Positions 27,857-37,679 of a stretch of 64,000 nucleotides of DNA are shown here, piece by piece. The stretch's first letter is position 1; every line of letters begins with the position of its first letter. Source of the DNA: Methylophilus sp. 5 (lineage in GTDB: Bacteria > Pseudomonadota > Gammaproteobacteria > Burkholderiales > Methylophilaceae); assembly GCF_000515275.1 (NCBI RefSeq), contig NZ_KI911560.1, positions 248,001-312,000 of the forward strand, read 5' to 3'. The translations under genes and the position numbers were made by a program. Below the pieces are notes generated by a model. It saw only the letters and a list, made by a program, of their open reading frames with translations, had not been told where the DNA came from and did not search any database.

Positions 27857-27885
27857 CTTTTGTCGTCTTGTGACAGGCGTAGCAC

Positions 27886-29148
27886 TTATGACGCATGTAC
27901 TGGCAGTCGCTGATGCTTGGCATGGCCATTTTTGGCGGCAGAACGCCGCTTTCTCAACCAGATAATGATGCCGGTCACACTGAGCATGGCAACCACCAAG
28001 CCCATCAGCGAAATCAGAATACGGCCGGGCAATCCGATAATGCGCCCGGAATGCAAAGGAAACTGTGCCTGCATAAAGATATCTCCGGCAGTGCCTGTGC
28101 CTGGCACATCGCAGCCTATCACCTGGCCGGTCATGGCATCAAAATATAACCAGGGGTTACCCAACCCGCCATCGCCATGCGCCTGCGCCGGTTCAAAAAA
28201 ACCAACCTGATACGTGCCATATCGATCGGCATACGCAATCGCTCCTGCCGGGAGATGCCAACCACGTTTATCTGCCTCTTCACGGGCGACAGCTAGTATT
28301 TGCTCGCGACTAAAAGCAGGTTTAATCGGCGCATTATCAGGGCTAGGTTTACGCGCATCAAACGGACTTGGGGTTAACGGTGAAAAGACCGACACCAATG
28401 GCTGCATCACCGCGTCGTTCAGGTTCATAGACACAGAAGTAATGGCCAGCATCAACAGTAATAACCAGGTCCACACGCCGCCTGAGCGATGCAAATCAAA
28501 ATTCATTTTTGGCCAGCCCTGGCCAACACGAAAAGCAAATGATTTACGCCAGCTAGCCAAGTTAGGGAATGATATCCATAGCGCCAGAAAACAATCCAGC
28601 ACCCAAACAATGGCAATGATCCCCATCACCCACAAACCTAAATAAAAATCTTCGCCAATTTTTGGCAGGTGCAGGCTGTAATGCAGCTTATAAAGAAACG
28701 GCAGCAGGTTTTCGCGCGTCATGGATACTGCCCCCCATTGCCGTGCACCCTGCATGGCAGCGGTCGCCGGGTCAATCGCCACTTGATTAAAACCGAGCTC
28801 AATACGTTTGCCCGTGTCTGCACTTATCTGGCCACGCACCCCCATCATTAAAGTGTGACCAGCCTCAATGGATAAAGGCACATAACTCACCAGCAACTGT
28901 GGATTGGCTATTTCTACCTGACGTGCCAGCGCTAATGGTGACAATGGCTTGGCGGATTCGCCGCTGCGTGCACTAAATAATTGTGGGTTAAGCAACGCAT
29001 CCAGTTCATGATCCCACGAAATCACGGCCCCAGTCAGTCCGGCAATAAACAGGAAGACTGCCATAAACAGCCCTGCCCAGCGGTGCACCGTCACCAGCGT
29101 CAAACGTAAATGGGATAACTTCACAAACCAACCTTTCAACCACGACAT
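27886..29148 (-). CDS. PepSY-type inner membrane protein, cluster C
   Basis: 420 residues, four membrane helices (about 24-48 WAGLFMAVFLFIAGLTGAVI, 180-203, 232-252, 373-395). Conserved histidines in VTVHRW, LHYSLHLP, DLHRSGG and PLHSGR fit a haem-carrying reductase of the PiuB/FoxB type. It follows the cluster C receptor after 199 bases and has its own candidate ECF promoter in that gap, so it may be expressed separately from the receptor. It is the nearest relative in the window of the cluster A PepSY protein. Confidence 0.85.
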   Translation of the reverse strand: MSWLKGWFVKLSHLRLTLVTVHRWAGLFMAVFLFIAGLTGAVISWDHELDALLNPQLFSARSGESAKPLSPLALARQVEIANPQLLVSYVPLSIEAGHTLMMGVRGQISADTGKRIELGFNQVAIDPATAAMQGARQWGAVSMTRENLLPFLYKLHYSLHLPKIGEDFYLGLWVMGIIAIVWVLDCFLALWISFPNLASWRKSFAFRVGQGWPKMNFDLHRSGGVWTWLLLLMLAITSVSMNLNDAVMQPLVSVFSPLTPSPFDARKPSPDNAPIKPAFSREQILAVAREEADKRGWHLPAGAIAYADRYGTYQVGFFEPAQAHGDGGLGNPWLYFDAMTGQVIGCDVPGTGTAGDIFMQAQFPLHSGRIIGLPGRILISLMGLVVAMLSVTGIIIWLRKRRSAAKNGHAKHQRLPVHAS

Positions 29149-29210
29149 ACTGAATTACGAGGCGCACTACATGCGCCTTGATGATGCGCAAATAACAACC
29201 TCTTCTCTGT

Positions 29211-29240
29211 CATGACACGCGAGAATGAAAAAAAGGCACC
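29211..29240 (-). promoter_or_regulatory. Candidate ECF promoter of the cluster C PepSY gene
   Basis: Minus strand: GGTGCC, T tract, CATTCTCGCGTGTCATG. The downstream element CTCGCGTGTCAT is identical over 12 bases to that before the DUF4198-like gene. Confidence 0.6.
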
Positions 29241-29347
29241 TCAATCTTTAAAATATTTACGCGATGAGTGATTGATCTGGGGTCGAATAGGCTGTGATTG
29301 ACGCAGTGACCCAAGCAGGCGCTTGCTCAAGCCACTGCTGTCATGAA

Positions 29348-31828
29348 TTAAAAATCGATAGTGGCAGAAAGATTTAACAGTCGCGGTTTGCCAAGATATA
29401 ACCAACTGCCTGAACCACTAACCCAATACTCATGACCGAATAAGTTTTCTATGCCCGCCCGCAGTGTCACTGGCTTGCCCCAGGAGTTTGTTTTATAACG
29501 GCCACCCACATCCCAGCGTGTCCAGCCTGGAATACTATAAGTGTTGGTCGCATCAATATACTGTGCACTACTGGAAATCATGCGGGCAGTGAGTGTGACG
29601 CCTGACAAGCCTCTAACATCGTATTCAGTGCCAAGGTTAAGCTGCCATTTGGAAACGTTGGGCGCATAGTTGCCATCATTTAAACCGCCTTCAGTATGGG
29701 TCTGGCGGGCATCAATGTAGGCCACCCCGCCCAGCAAGCGTACATCAGGTATCACTTCACCAAACACATTGAGCTCTACGCCGCGATTACGCTGCTCGCC
29801 ATCGACTTTGTAAGTGCGCGTAAGATCGGCGTTGATGACAGAAAAACCACTGGGCTTTTCAATTTGAAACAAGCTCAGTGTCGTGCTGAAGCGACCAAAG
29901 TCGTACTTCGCACCGACTTCATATTGCTTGGTTTGAAATGGCGCGAACACCTGCCCGGCATTGGTGGTGCCAGGTGATGCTGTATCACCTTTGCTTAAGC
30001 CTTCAATGTAGTTTCCGTAGATGGAAAAGTTTTGCATGGGTTTAACCAGCAATGCCAGCATCGGGGTCAAAGCACTTTTGTCATAGCTAGTTGTGCCACC
30101 CCCTGTACTTGTATCATAAGTAATGACTTTGACAGTTTGATGCCTTACTCCTAATGTCACCGCAACGCGTTCATCCATAAAAGAGATCGTGTCCGCAAAT
30201 GCTACCGAAGGCAGTTGTAGTGAATCTGTTTTGGGTGGGTTGGATGAAAATCCTGCAAGCGATGGTTGATCAACACTGGCTGCATCGTAAATATTGGTGT
30301 TAAAGCTGGTGAACCCATAGTACGCAGCAGTGAATCCATGCGTTTGCTTCAAATAGGAGGCGTTCAGGTTAATTTGATGTTTGACTTCACCAGTATGGAA
30401 CAAGCCACGCAAGCCAGCTTGCACGGTCTTGTAGTTCCAGTAATCCGGCCAGTAATATACGGTTGCCTGCGCATTACCCTGGGCATCAGTGACATAGATG
30501 TCAGTGGATAAATACTGAAAGCGATTATTCCCTTCGCCCAGCGCGCCATACAGGGTCCAGTCAGGATGAATGTCGAACTCCAGCTTGGTCAGAAAATAAT
30601 CACTTCTGGTTTTGGCATACTCCCAGTCCTGGGCGATTTGTTTAGTCGCACTTGGCGGGCGAGGAATCGCAATGGTGTCGGCGATGCCCAACCCGCCAGC
30701 ACCTTGTGGCGCCTCATTATTCATGGTTTGGTGCCCGGCATCCAGAGAAGCGCGCAATTTATTGCCTCTGTAATCAATGCCAATTGTCGCGGCGCCTAAC
30801 TCGATAGATTGGCCATCTGTCGCGGTTTTACCATTGCGATACACACCATTAAAACGCACGCCCCATTCGTTCTCTTCGCCAAAACGACGGCCTATATCTA
30901 AATGCCCGCCAAACACGCCTTTCGACATATAGGTCGCGGTCAATCTGGTCAATGGTTTATCCCCTGCCCGCTTGGGCACCATATTAATGGCACCACCTGC
31001 CGAGTCGTAAGGCGCCATGCCATTTAACAATGCGCTGGGGCCTTTAAGCACTTCTATACGCTCAGCCGTCTCCACTGGCAGCGTACGATTAGGCGCGATG
31101 CCGTAAATACCGTCAAACAGCATGCCATTTTGAATCGGAAACCCGCGAATCATAAAAGAGTCGCCTGCACCGGCCGCATTGGTTAGGCCATAAGAAATCG
31201 TACGTACCGAAGGATCATTAGCCAATACATCTGCCGCCGTAATCGCTTGCTGGTCTTCTATGAGTTGTGACGTGTAGCTGGTGATATTAAACGGTGTATC
31301 TATGATTTCTTTGTTGCCCAACAAACCAACACGGCTACCACGTGCCACTTGCCCACCTGCATAGGCGGGCATGAGTTCGCTTTTAGCCTGGTCCGTTTTT
31401 GCGGTGACTTTCACTTCGGGCAATGTCTCTACCGTTTCACTTGAAACTGCATTGGTAGCGGATTTTTTGAGGGTATAACGCCCGGCCTGTACTTCTACAG
31501 CCTGCAATTTGGAGCCTTGCAGCAACAGCTCAAACCCTTGCTGAATAGTGTAATTGCCTTTAAGCCCCCTGGTCACTAAATGCTTGGCCTGATCGGCCTC
31601 AAATGACAGCACCACACCTGCCTCACCAGCAAAGTGACTTAAGGCCTTATCCAAGGCACCGGCTGGAATATCGTAGCCACGTGACGCCTCATTTTCTGCG
31701 GCAAGCGCTAATGAAAAATGTGCGGATAAAGGCAACATTGCGATGCCCATGGCAGTGGCCAAGAGGCCACTCATGACCTGTTTCTGTAGTTGCGTTCGGC
31801 GATGGCCGGGTTGTTGTTTTATTTTCAT
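29348..31828 (-). CDS. TonB-dependent siderophore receptor with STN domain, cluster C
   Basis: 826 residues. Signal peptide about 1-43, STN domain about 50-115, TonB-box-like PEVKVTAK near 138, plug about 170-290 (IDTPFNITSYTSQLI, DSFMIRGFPI, RIEVLKGPSALLNG), barrel ending SATIDF. It shares GGQVARxxRxGLLG and the whole plug pattern with the cluster G receptor, so the two are recent paralogues. Upstream partner genes are the cluster C sigma and FecR. Substrate unknown. Confidence 0.92.
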   Translation of the reverse strand: MKIKQQPGHRRTQLQKQVMSGLLATAMGIAMLPLSAHFSLALAAENEASRGYDIPAGALDKALSHFAGEAGVVLSFEADQAKHLVTRGLKGNYTIQQGFELLLQGSKLQAVEVQAGRYTLKKSATNAVSSETVETLPEVKVTAKTDQAKSELMPAYAGGQVARGSRVGLLGNKEIIDTPFNITSYTSQLIEDQQAITAADVLANDPSVRTISYGLTNAAGAGDSFMIRGFPIQNGMLFDGIYGIAPNRTLPVETAERIEVLKGPSALLNGMAPYDSAGGAINMVPKRAGDKPLTRLTATYMSKGVFGGHLDIGRRFGEENEWGVRFNGVYRNGKTATDGQSIELGAATIGIDYRGNKLRASLDAGHQTMNNEAPQGAGGLGIADTIAIPRPPSATKQIAQDWEYAKTRSDYFLTKLEFDIHPDWTLYGALGEGNNRFQYLSTDIYVTDAQGNAQATVYYWPDYWNYKTVQAGLRGLFHTGEVKHQINLNASYLKQTHGFTAAYYGFTSFNTNIYDAASVDQPSLAGFSSNPPKTDSLQLPSVAFADTISFMDERVAVTLGVRHQTVKVITYDTSTGGGTTSYDKSALTPMLALLVKPMQNFSIYGNYIEGLSKGDTASPGTTNAGQVFAPFQTKQYEVGAKYDFGRFSTTLSLFQIEKPSGFSVINADLTRTYKVDGEQRNRGVELNVFGEVIPDVRLLGGVAYIDARQTHTEGGLNDGNYAPNVSKWQLNLGTEYDVRGLSGVTLTARMISSSAQYIDATNTYSIPGWTRWDVGGRYKTNSWGKPVTLRAGIENLFGHEYWVSGSGSWLYLGKPRLLNLSATIDF

Positions 31829-31862
31829 TTCGTCTCTCGTTGCTAAATGGTTTCATAGCATT

Positions 31863-31889
31863 GGTCGAACGAAATTTAAAAAGGGACAA
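31863..31889 (-). promoter_or_regulatory. Candidate ECF promoter of the cluster C receptor
   Basis: Minus strand: TTGTCCCTTTTTAAATTTCG then TTCGACC. Same C-rich block and T tract as the others, but the downstream element is GTTCGACC rather than CGCGTGTC. Confidence 0.5.
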
Positions 31890-31925
31890 TGCAAACAGCG
31901 TTTTTTGACGTTTTTTTCGAAATAG

Positions 31926-32906
31926 TTATGTAGCAAGCCGCAAACTGACCCAGTAACGCGTGAAATACTCCACACGCACTTGTGGCAGAGCTGTTTGAAT
32001 GGCCTCCAGGGCAATATCGGTATTATCTAGCGGAAAGGCGCCTGAAATACGCTGATCAGCCAGTTGTGGATCGCAGCGCAAAACACCGGGGCGGTAACGG
32101 TTCAACTCCGCGACCAACGCATCCAGCCGCCAATCGGTAATAACTAGCATACCGCGCACCCAGCTGGCCTCCTGCCCGGTCAACGCAGATAACGCACTGC
32201 CGCCTTGCACACTCAGCGTCATTTGCTGCCCAGCCTTGACTTGAAACCGCGGCTGCCCCGCAGTCGGTGTGACCTCTACGGCATGCTGCAAAACACCCAG
32301 CCAGGTTGATGCAACTTGCTGCCTGACAACAAATTGCGTCCCTAACGCACGCAAACTGGCTTGAGCAGTATGGACAATAAATGGTCGCTGATGCGTATCC
32401 TGATGACCGGTTTCAATATAAACCTCACCGCGAATGAGTTGCACCAGGCGCACATGGTCATCAAAAATAACATTCACCACACTGTCGGTATTCAGCACCA
32501 GGCGCGTGCCATCGGCCAGCCGCCATTCGCGCCGCTCACCGGTGGCAGTACTGTAATCGGCCAATATAGGCTGCCAAGGCTGCATGCGCCAGCCAACCCA
32601 GGCAACCGGTGCCGACAGCGTAAACACGCCCAGCCCTTTGAGTATGGCGCGACGTTTTGCTTGCATGGCGTCATGCCCGGCAAGCAATACCTGCTGCGTC
32701 ATCTGCGCCGGGGTGGTGTGTATTTGTTGCTGTAATAGCTCTACGCGCGACCAGGCCCACTGTTGCTCCCAGCCTTGCGCTTTCCAATGCTGCCAGGCCT
32801 GTGTATCCTCGGCAGAGGCTTGCCCTGAGCAAAGTTGGCTATACCAGAGCGCGGCCTCGCGAATCACGCGCCTGGCTGTTTTTGGATCTGGCGTTGACGC
32901 TGTCAT
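31926..32906 (-). CDS. FecR-family anti-sigma regulator, cluster C
   Basis: 326 residues from ATG at 32906, overlapping the sigma stop (ATGA). Cytoplasmic N-terminus with REAALWYSQLCSGQ, then KRRAILKGLGVFTLSAPVAW, a twin-arginine-like membrane segment near residues 85-105, the FecR domain (TGERREWRLADGTRLVLNTD, IRGEVYIETG) and the C-terminal ISGAFPLDNTDIAL module. Partner of the sigma factor just upstream. Confidence 0.92.
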   Translation of the reverse strand: MTASTPDPKTARRVIREAALWYSQLCSGQASAEDTQAWQHWKAQGWEQQWAWSRVELLQQQIHTTPAQMTQQVLLAGHDAMQAKRRAILKGLGVFTLSAPVAWVGWRMQPWQPILADYSTATGERREWRLADGTRLVLNTDSVVNVIFDDHVRLVQLIRGEVYIETGHQDTHQRPFIVHTAQASLRALGTQFVVRQQVASTWLGVLQHAVEVTPTAGQPRFQVKAGQQMTLSVQGGSALSALTGQEASWVRGMLVITDWRLDALVAELNRYRPGVLRCDPQLADQRISGAFPLDNTDIALEAIQTALPQVRVEYFTRYWVSLRLAT

Positions 32907-33412
32907 ACCAGAGAAAACAACAGGCAATGCTCAATGGCACGTGCCATGTATTTTTTAATAGAACTGACGGAAAGATTCATTTGTACGGCAATCTCAGGGT
33001 AGGTCAACCCATCCAGCTGAGACAACAAAAAGACCTGTCGCGTTTTAGCGCCTAGCGCATCCAGCATGGCATCAATCTCGCACAATGTTTCAATCACCAT
33101 GGTGCGCTCTTCAACAGAAATCTGTACGGCTTCCGGCATCGCGGACAGTGCCTCCAGATAAGCACGCTCCAAGGTGCTGCGCCTAAAATAATCCACCATG
33201 ACACGCCGTGCCACGGTCGCGAGATAGACACGCGGCTCCACTATCTGGCTGGCATTACGCGCGGCAATCACACGAATAAACGTGTCGTGTGCCAGGTCAG
33301 CAGCGCTGTCACTGCAAATCAATTGACGTCTCAACCAGTTTTTTAACCAGTGGTGGTGGGTTGTGTAAAGGCGCTCAACCGATTGCTGCAATGCTAACTC
33401 GCTTGCTGACAT
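32903..33412 (-). CDS. ECF sigma factor, FecI-like, cluster C
   Basis: 169 residues from ATG at 33412 (MSASELALQQSVERLY), which aligns with the starts of its paralogues; an ATG at 33433 is in frame but adds nothing conserved. Region 2: SAADLAHDTFIRVI; region 4: DGLTYPEIAVQMNLSVSSIKKYM. A Fur box lies 29 bases upstream. Confidence 0.92.
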   Translation of the reverse strand: MSASELALQQSVERLYTTHHHWLKNWLRRQLICSDSAADLAHDTFIRVIAARNASQIVEPRVYLATVARRVMVDYFRRSTLERAYLEALSAMPEAVQISVEERTMVIETLCEIDAMLDALGAKTRQVFLLSQLDGLTYPEIAVQMNLSVSSIKKYMARAIEHCLLFSLV

Positions 33413-33440
33413 ACTCACTATATCGCTCAACAATTACAAT

Positions 33441-33455
33441 TGATAATGATTCTCA
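33441..33455. promoter_or_regulatory. Fur box, cluster C sigma gene
   Basis: TGATAAT-G-ATTCTCA, 7-1-7 inverted repeat close to the Fur consensus. Confidence 0.78.
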
Positions 33456-33582
33456 TTGTACCATGAGCATCAGATGCGAAATAGATAGAAACATTAGGTG
33501 CTACAGCTGAATAGATTGCCATGCTGCCGGCACTCATCACTGAGGCCAGCATCATGGGGGTTAGGCAATGACAGAGGCTGCG

Positions 33583-35982
33583 TTAAAAACTGCCGCGCAA
33601 GGTCATCATCACATTGCGTGGCTCACCAAAATAGGTTTGGCGTGACCACCCTTCCAGACGGGAGTAGTATTTTTTATCGAACAGATTATTGCCCGTCAGG
33701 CTGAGATCCCATTGCGGGTTGATACGGTAGCCTACTTGCGCAGAGGCGAGTGTGTAACTACCTTGTTCCCACTTATTGGTGCCATCAGAGGCATAGACCC
33801 CGCTGCTCATATCCAGTCCACCACCTAACGTCCATGCCTCAGAAATCCGGTATTTGTTCCACAGCTTGAAGCTGTGTTTAGGCGTAGAGGTTGCAAACAC
33901 CAAGCCCTGCAAACCCGCATCTGCTTTCAGATATTTGGTATCGGTATACGCATACCCTGCAATCAATTCCCATTGGTCATTCAAGCGCCCACTAATTTCA
34001 GCCTCGGCCCCCTGGCTACGCACTTCACCTGCAGAGATTGAGTAGAGTGGATTTGCCGGATCGGTCATGGCGCGGTTTTCATCATCAATACGAAACAAGG
34101 CTGCATGCATATTGAGTCTGCCGCCTTGTAGCTCACCTTTAACACCCACCTCATATTGCTTGCCGGTGCGTGGTTTGAGCATTTTATTCGTTGCACTCAA
34201 ACTGTATTGCTGTGGCTGGAAGATATCGCTATAGCTGCCATACAAGGCGTATGACTCATTCAAGTCGAACACCAACCCGGCATATGGTGTGAATTGGTGA
34301 GTGAAGCTACCACTGCCATCGGGATTCCCTTTGACTTCTGTTTTCCAGTTACTCAGGCGCCCGCCTAAAATCAGCCTGGTGTTTTCAAGCACTTGCAAGC
34401 GGGTTTGAGCATACAAGCCGCTTTGTCGTGTTTGATAAACGTCAGCGGGGTCATATATAAAATCAGGCTTGGCAATGGCATGCGTCGGGGTGAAAATATT
34501 TTGCGTCGCACCATATACCTGTGCATAAGCCGTGCTGGAATTAAATACGCGGGTATTAAATCCCACCAGCAAGTGGTGCTGCTTTTGCAAAAACTCAATC
34601 GGCTGGCTTAAATAAGCATCCAGCCCATAGTCGCTGGTTTTACCTTTGCTACCCAGCAAAATGCGGTCAAAATTGCCTGCGGCATCAATATACGAATCAC
34701 CAAACGCACTGCTTTCCAGGCCATATTTACGGTCAATGGCACTTGCGCGCAACTTGAACTCACCGCCTTGCGCTAGATGGTGCTCGAGTTCAACAAAATA
34801 CTGGTTGCTGTTTTCGTGTTTATTATCCCAGCCCGAGCCAATAAAGGTCGACCGGCGAATATCTGCAACCTGACCATTCGCATAAGTAGGCAAACCAAAG
34901 GTTGGCCGCGAGTCCATACTGGTAATAGTGGCGCCGACGGACAAGGTTGTTTGGGGAGCAAGGTCAACCTCAAGGGTACCGTACAGCAGTGGCTTGCGCA
35001 TATAATCAGCATCAACGAATGAATGCTTGTCCTGATACATCGCCACCAAACGGCCGCGTACCTTGCCTTCGCTATCTAGGGCCCCTGTCACATCCAGCTC
35101 GCCACGGTAATTATCCCAAGAGCCTGCTTGCATGCGTGTTTTCACCATCACATCTGCCATGGCACGTTTTCTGACCAGGTTAACTGTGCCGCCTGGTTCG
35201 CCAGTCCCTTGCAACAAAGCAGCCGCACCTCGTAAAACCTCAATACGGTCATAAGTAGTGAGATCTTGCGAACTCGTCCCCCATGCCCCCTGGCTATCTT
35301 GTACCGGAATGCCATCAATTTGAATTGTATCCAAGCCATAACCACGCATCGAAATACCGGCAGTATTACTGCCATAGCTCACCACGGTGATGCCTGTGGT
35401 TTGTTGCATCGCTTCAGCAACCGTTGTCAGGTTCTGATCCTCGATACGCTGCCGTGTCACAATAGAGATAGATTGCGGGATGTCGCGTAAGCGCTGCTCC
35501 CCTTTACCGATGGTGACGACATTCGAGGTGTAAGCACCGGTATATTCAGTCGTAGCGGCTCTTTCCCTTTTTTGTTTGACCACGACTTCAGGCAGTTCAT
35601 CTATCTGAGATGATAGGCTAGCGACCGGCAGCTTTTTGAGTGTATATCCACCATCTATCCCCAATATCGCTTGCAAACCGGCCGGGGCTAACAGGCTATC
35701 AAAGCCATGCTTAAGTGTGTAACTGCCCTTTAAACCCTGGCTGGTTTTGCCTGCAGTGAGCGCAGGGTCGAATGAGATCACCACCCCTGCCGTCTGGGCA
35801 AAACTATTCAGTACGTTGGTCAGCAATCCACCAGGAATATTGTAAGGCTGCTCACTCTCAGCCTGGCTGGCAGCCTCAGCATGCGCAGATAACGGGACCG
35901 TGATCACGGTGGCGGCTGACATCGCCAGTAGCAAATGCATGGCAATGGCCAGCGGTTTTTGTTTTAAATGATAGAACGGCAT
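33583..35982 (-). CDS. TonB-dependent siderophore receptor with STN domain, cluster D
   Basis: 799 residues. Signal peptide 1-34 (ending SAHA), STN domain about 42-110, TonB-box-like PEVVVKQK near 128, plug about 155-270 (IPQSISIVTRQRI, ISMRGYGLDTIQIDGIPV, RIEVLRGAAALLQG), barrel ending MTLRGSF. Close in plug sequence to the cluster B receptor, both FpvA-like. Its upstream gap to FecR (82 bases) contains TGTCTCTCCCC and GGGCGTCATTG, a looser version of the candidate ECF promoter. Confidence 0.92.
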   Translation of the reverse strand: MPFYHLKQKPLAIAMHLLLAMSAATVITVPLSAHAEAASQAESEQPYNIPGGLLTNVLNSFAQTAGVVISFDPALTAGKTSQGLKGSYTLKHGFDSLLAPAGLQAILGIDGGYTLKKLPVASLSSQIDELPEVVVKQKRERAATTEYTGAYTSNVVTIGKGEQRLRDIPQSISIVTRQRIEDQNLTTVAEAMQQTTGITVVSYGSNTAGISMRGYGLDTIQIDGIPVQDSQGAWGTSSQDLTTYDRIEVLRGAAALLQGTGEPGGTVNLVRKRAMADVMVKTRMQAGSWDNYRGELDVTGALDSEGKVRGRLVAMYQDKHSFVDADYMRKPLLYGTLEVDLAPQTTLSVGATITSMDSRPTFGLPTYANGQVADIRRSTFIGSGWDNKHENSNQYFVELEHHLAQGGEFKLRASAIDRKYGLESSAFGDSYIDAAGNFDRILLGSKGKTSDYGLDAYLSQPIEFLQKQHHLLVGFNTRVFNSSTAYAQVYGATQNIFTPTHAIAKPDFIYDPADVYQTRQSGLYAQTRLQVLENTRLILGGRLSNWKTEVKGNPDGSGSFTHQFTPYAGLVFDLNESYALYGSYSDIFQPQQYSLSATNKMLKPRTGKQYEVGVKGELQGGRLNMHAALFRIDDENRAMTDPANPLYSISAGEVRSQGAEAEISGRLNDQWELIAGYAYTDTKYLKADAGLQGLVFATSTPKHSFKLWNKYRISEAWTLGGGLDMSSGVYASDGTNKWEQGSYTLASAQVGYRINPQWDLSLTGNNLFDKKYYSRLEGWSRQTYFGEPRNVMMTLRGSF

Positions 35983-36064
35983 TGAAATAACTCTTCCCTT
36001 ATGTGTTGTCTTTCAATCAATGACGCCCAACACACGGGGAGAGACAGTGAAATCTCAATATTTT

Positions 36065-37048
36065 TTATTTCTCAGGCTGAACCACGGTCAACCAAGGTGT
36101 ATACGGTGTGATGGTCACCGGAGTGGTACGGGCCAGCATACCAAGCGTCTGCGTCGTGTTATCCAATGCAAATACGCCAGACACATAAATACCCTCAAGG
36201 GCACTCTCGTTAAAAGAAAGGTGCCCAGCATAATAGCGTTGTAATTCGTTCAGTAGCTGTGGCAATGGCATATGATCAGCCACCAGTTTGAAGTGGGTCC
36301 AGGCAGCTTCGGCCTGAGGATCAACCAGCGTTGTACGTGGTGTCATACCGGGTTGCAAGTGGGTCGACTCACTTGGAGAAAGCGTCACGCACGTGCGGGG
36401 TTGCACCGAACATGCCTCTACGCGCGACTCAATCACCATCACTTGTGTGACCTTGCGCTGGCGGCGGACAGTAAATTCTGTACCCAGGGCACGTGCTGTG
36501 CCTTCAGCCGTTTCTACAATGAATGGGCGTTGCTTATCTTTGGCCACCTGCAACAATATATTCCCTTGCAACAATTCAATATGACGCTGCCCGGCATTAA
36601 AGTGGATATTCACTGCCGTATGCGTATCCAGTGTCACCCGGCTATGATCAGCCAGTTCTAATGTGCGTTGCTCACCAATGCCGGTATGATAGTCCGCGAG
36701 CAGGACACGCACTGGTAACGTATGAGCGCCCATCGCGACAAGCAGCATCACACCCAGTAAACAGAACGCCGTTGTAGCCGCTTTGACGCGCTTGCGTCGT
36801 GCAGGTTTGAGTACGGCCTGCAAGGCATGCTTGGCTGGCGCTTCCTGTACCTCATCAAACTGCGCCCAAAGCTTTTGCATTTGCATGTATGCCGTGGCAT
36901 GGCGTGCATCTGCTGCCATCCACTGCGCAAATCCATCCCGGTCTAAATCACTGACATCATCCGCCTGCAGCTGTGTATGCCACTCGGCAGCCTGCACAAT
37001 AATGTCCGCATAAGGAGAAGTAGTGGCCGATTGCATCGCGCTATACAT
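36065..37048 (-). CDS. FecR-family anti-sigma regulator, cluster D
   Basis: About 327 residues if started at ATG 37048; ATGs at 37057 and 37036 are alternatives, and the longest frame (37126) would overlap the sigma gene by 86 bases. Cytoplasmic QAAEWHTQLQADDV, membrane segment after ARRKRVKAATTAFCLLGVML, FecR domain (IGEQRTLELADHSRVTLDTH, LLQGNILLQV), C-terminal VSGVFALDNTTQ. Three cysteines in ACSVQPRTC are unusual in the periplasmic part. Confidence 0.9.
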   Translation of the reverse strand: MYSAMQSATTSPYADIIVQAAEWHTQLQADDVSDLDRDGFAQWMAADARHATAYMQMQKLWAQFDEVQEAPAKHALQAVLKPARRKRVKAATTAFCLLGVMLLVAMGAHTLPVRVLLADYHTGIGEQRTLELADHSRVTLDTHTAVNIHFNAGQRHIELLQGNILLQVAKDKQRPFIVETAEGTARALGTEFTVRRQRKVTQVMVIESRVEACSVQPRTCVTLSPSESTHLQPGMTPRTTLVDPQAEAAWTHFKLVADHMPLPQLLNELQRYYAGHLSFNESALEGIYVSGVFALDNTTQTLGMLARTTPVTITPYTPWLTVVQPEK

Positions 37049-37568
37049 TCTCACCATGGATAATATGATGGCAATGCACCATGGCTCTGGCAATATATTG
37101 CTTAACCATACTGACAGAAACACCAAGCATCTGGCTGATTTCGAGATAGGTCAGGTTTTCGAGACGACTCAGCATAAACGCCTGACGGGGCTTCTCTGGC
37201 ATACTTTCTAATATGCCAGCAATCAGGGTTAATGTTTCAATCACCTCCAAATGCTGCTCAGGCGACACTGCGTAGTTGTCCGCATGTGTCAGTGCCAATA
37301 TTTCTAAGTAAGCCTGTTCTATTTTCTGGCGACGCGACCGGTCGATCATTAAACGTGTTGCGATTGTTGTCAAATAGGCACGCGGGATTTGCAGCGCCTC
37401 AAGCTCAGCACGCGAGAGCGATAGCAGGCGACAGAACGTGTCTTGCACCATGTCAGATGCGAGCTCACCACAACCCAGTTTACGTCGCAACCAATGCCGC
37501 AACCATTGATGGTGGTGAGTATAAATATGTTTAACCGCCTGTTGTAATGCAAGCTCGTTTGCTGACAT
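37041..37568 (-). CDS. ECF sigma factor, FecI-like, cluster D
   Basis: 175 residues; region 2 SDMVQDTFCRLLSLS near 37-52 and region 4 ENLTYLEISQMLGVSVSMVKQYI near 140-162. The N-terminus IYTHHHQWLRHWLRRKLG follows the local FecI pattern. Fur box 23 bases upstream. Divergent from the flavin-reductase-like gene at 37680. Confidence 0.92.
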   Translation of the reverse strand: MSANELALQQAVKHIYTHHHQWLRHWLRRKLGCGELASDMVQDTFCRLLSLSRAELEALQIPRAYLTTIATRLMIDRSRRQKIEQAYLEILALTHADNYAVSPEQHLEVIETLTLIAGILESMPEKPRQAFMLSRLENLTYLEISQMLGVSVSMVKQYIARAMVHCHHIIHGENV

Positions 37569-37591
37569 TCTGAGGTGTCTCTACATTTAAA

Positions 37592-37606
37592 TGATAATGA
37601 TTCTTA
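37592..37606. promoter_or_regulatory. Fur box, cluster D sigma gene
   Basis: TGATAAT-G-ATTCTTA, 7-1-7 repeat in the 111-base divergent gap; it could also affect the gene at 37680. Confidence 0.75.
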
Positions 37607-37679
37607 TTCTATCATGTAAAATAGGTTTATATCATAGGCTATCAATCGTATTGAAAACGCCTCTCATGCAGGCAAATAT

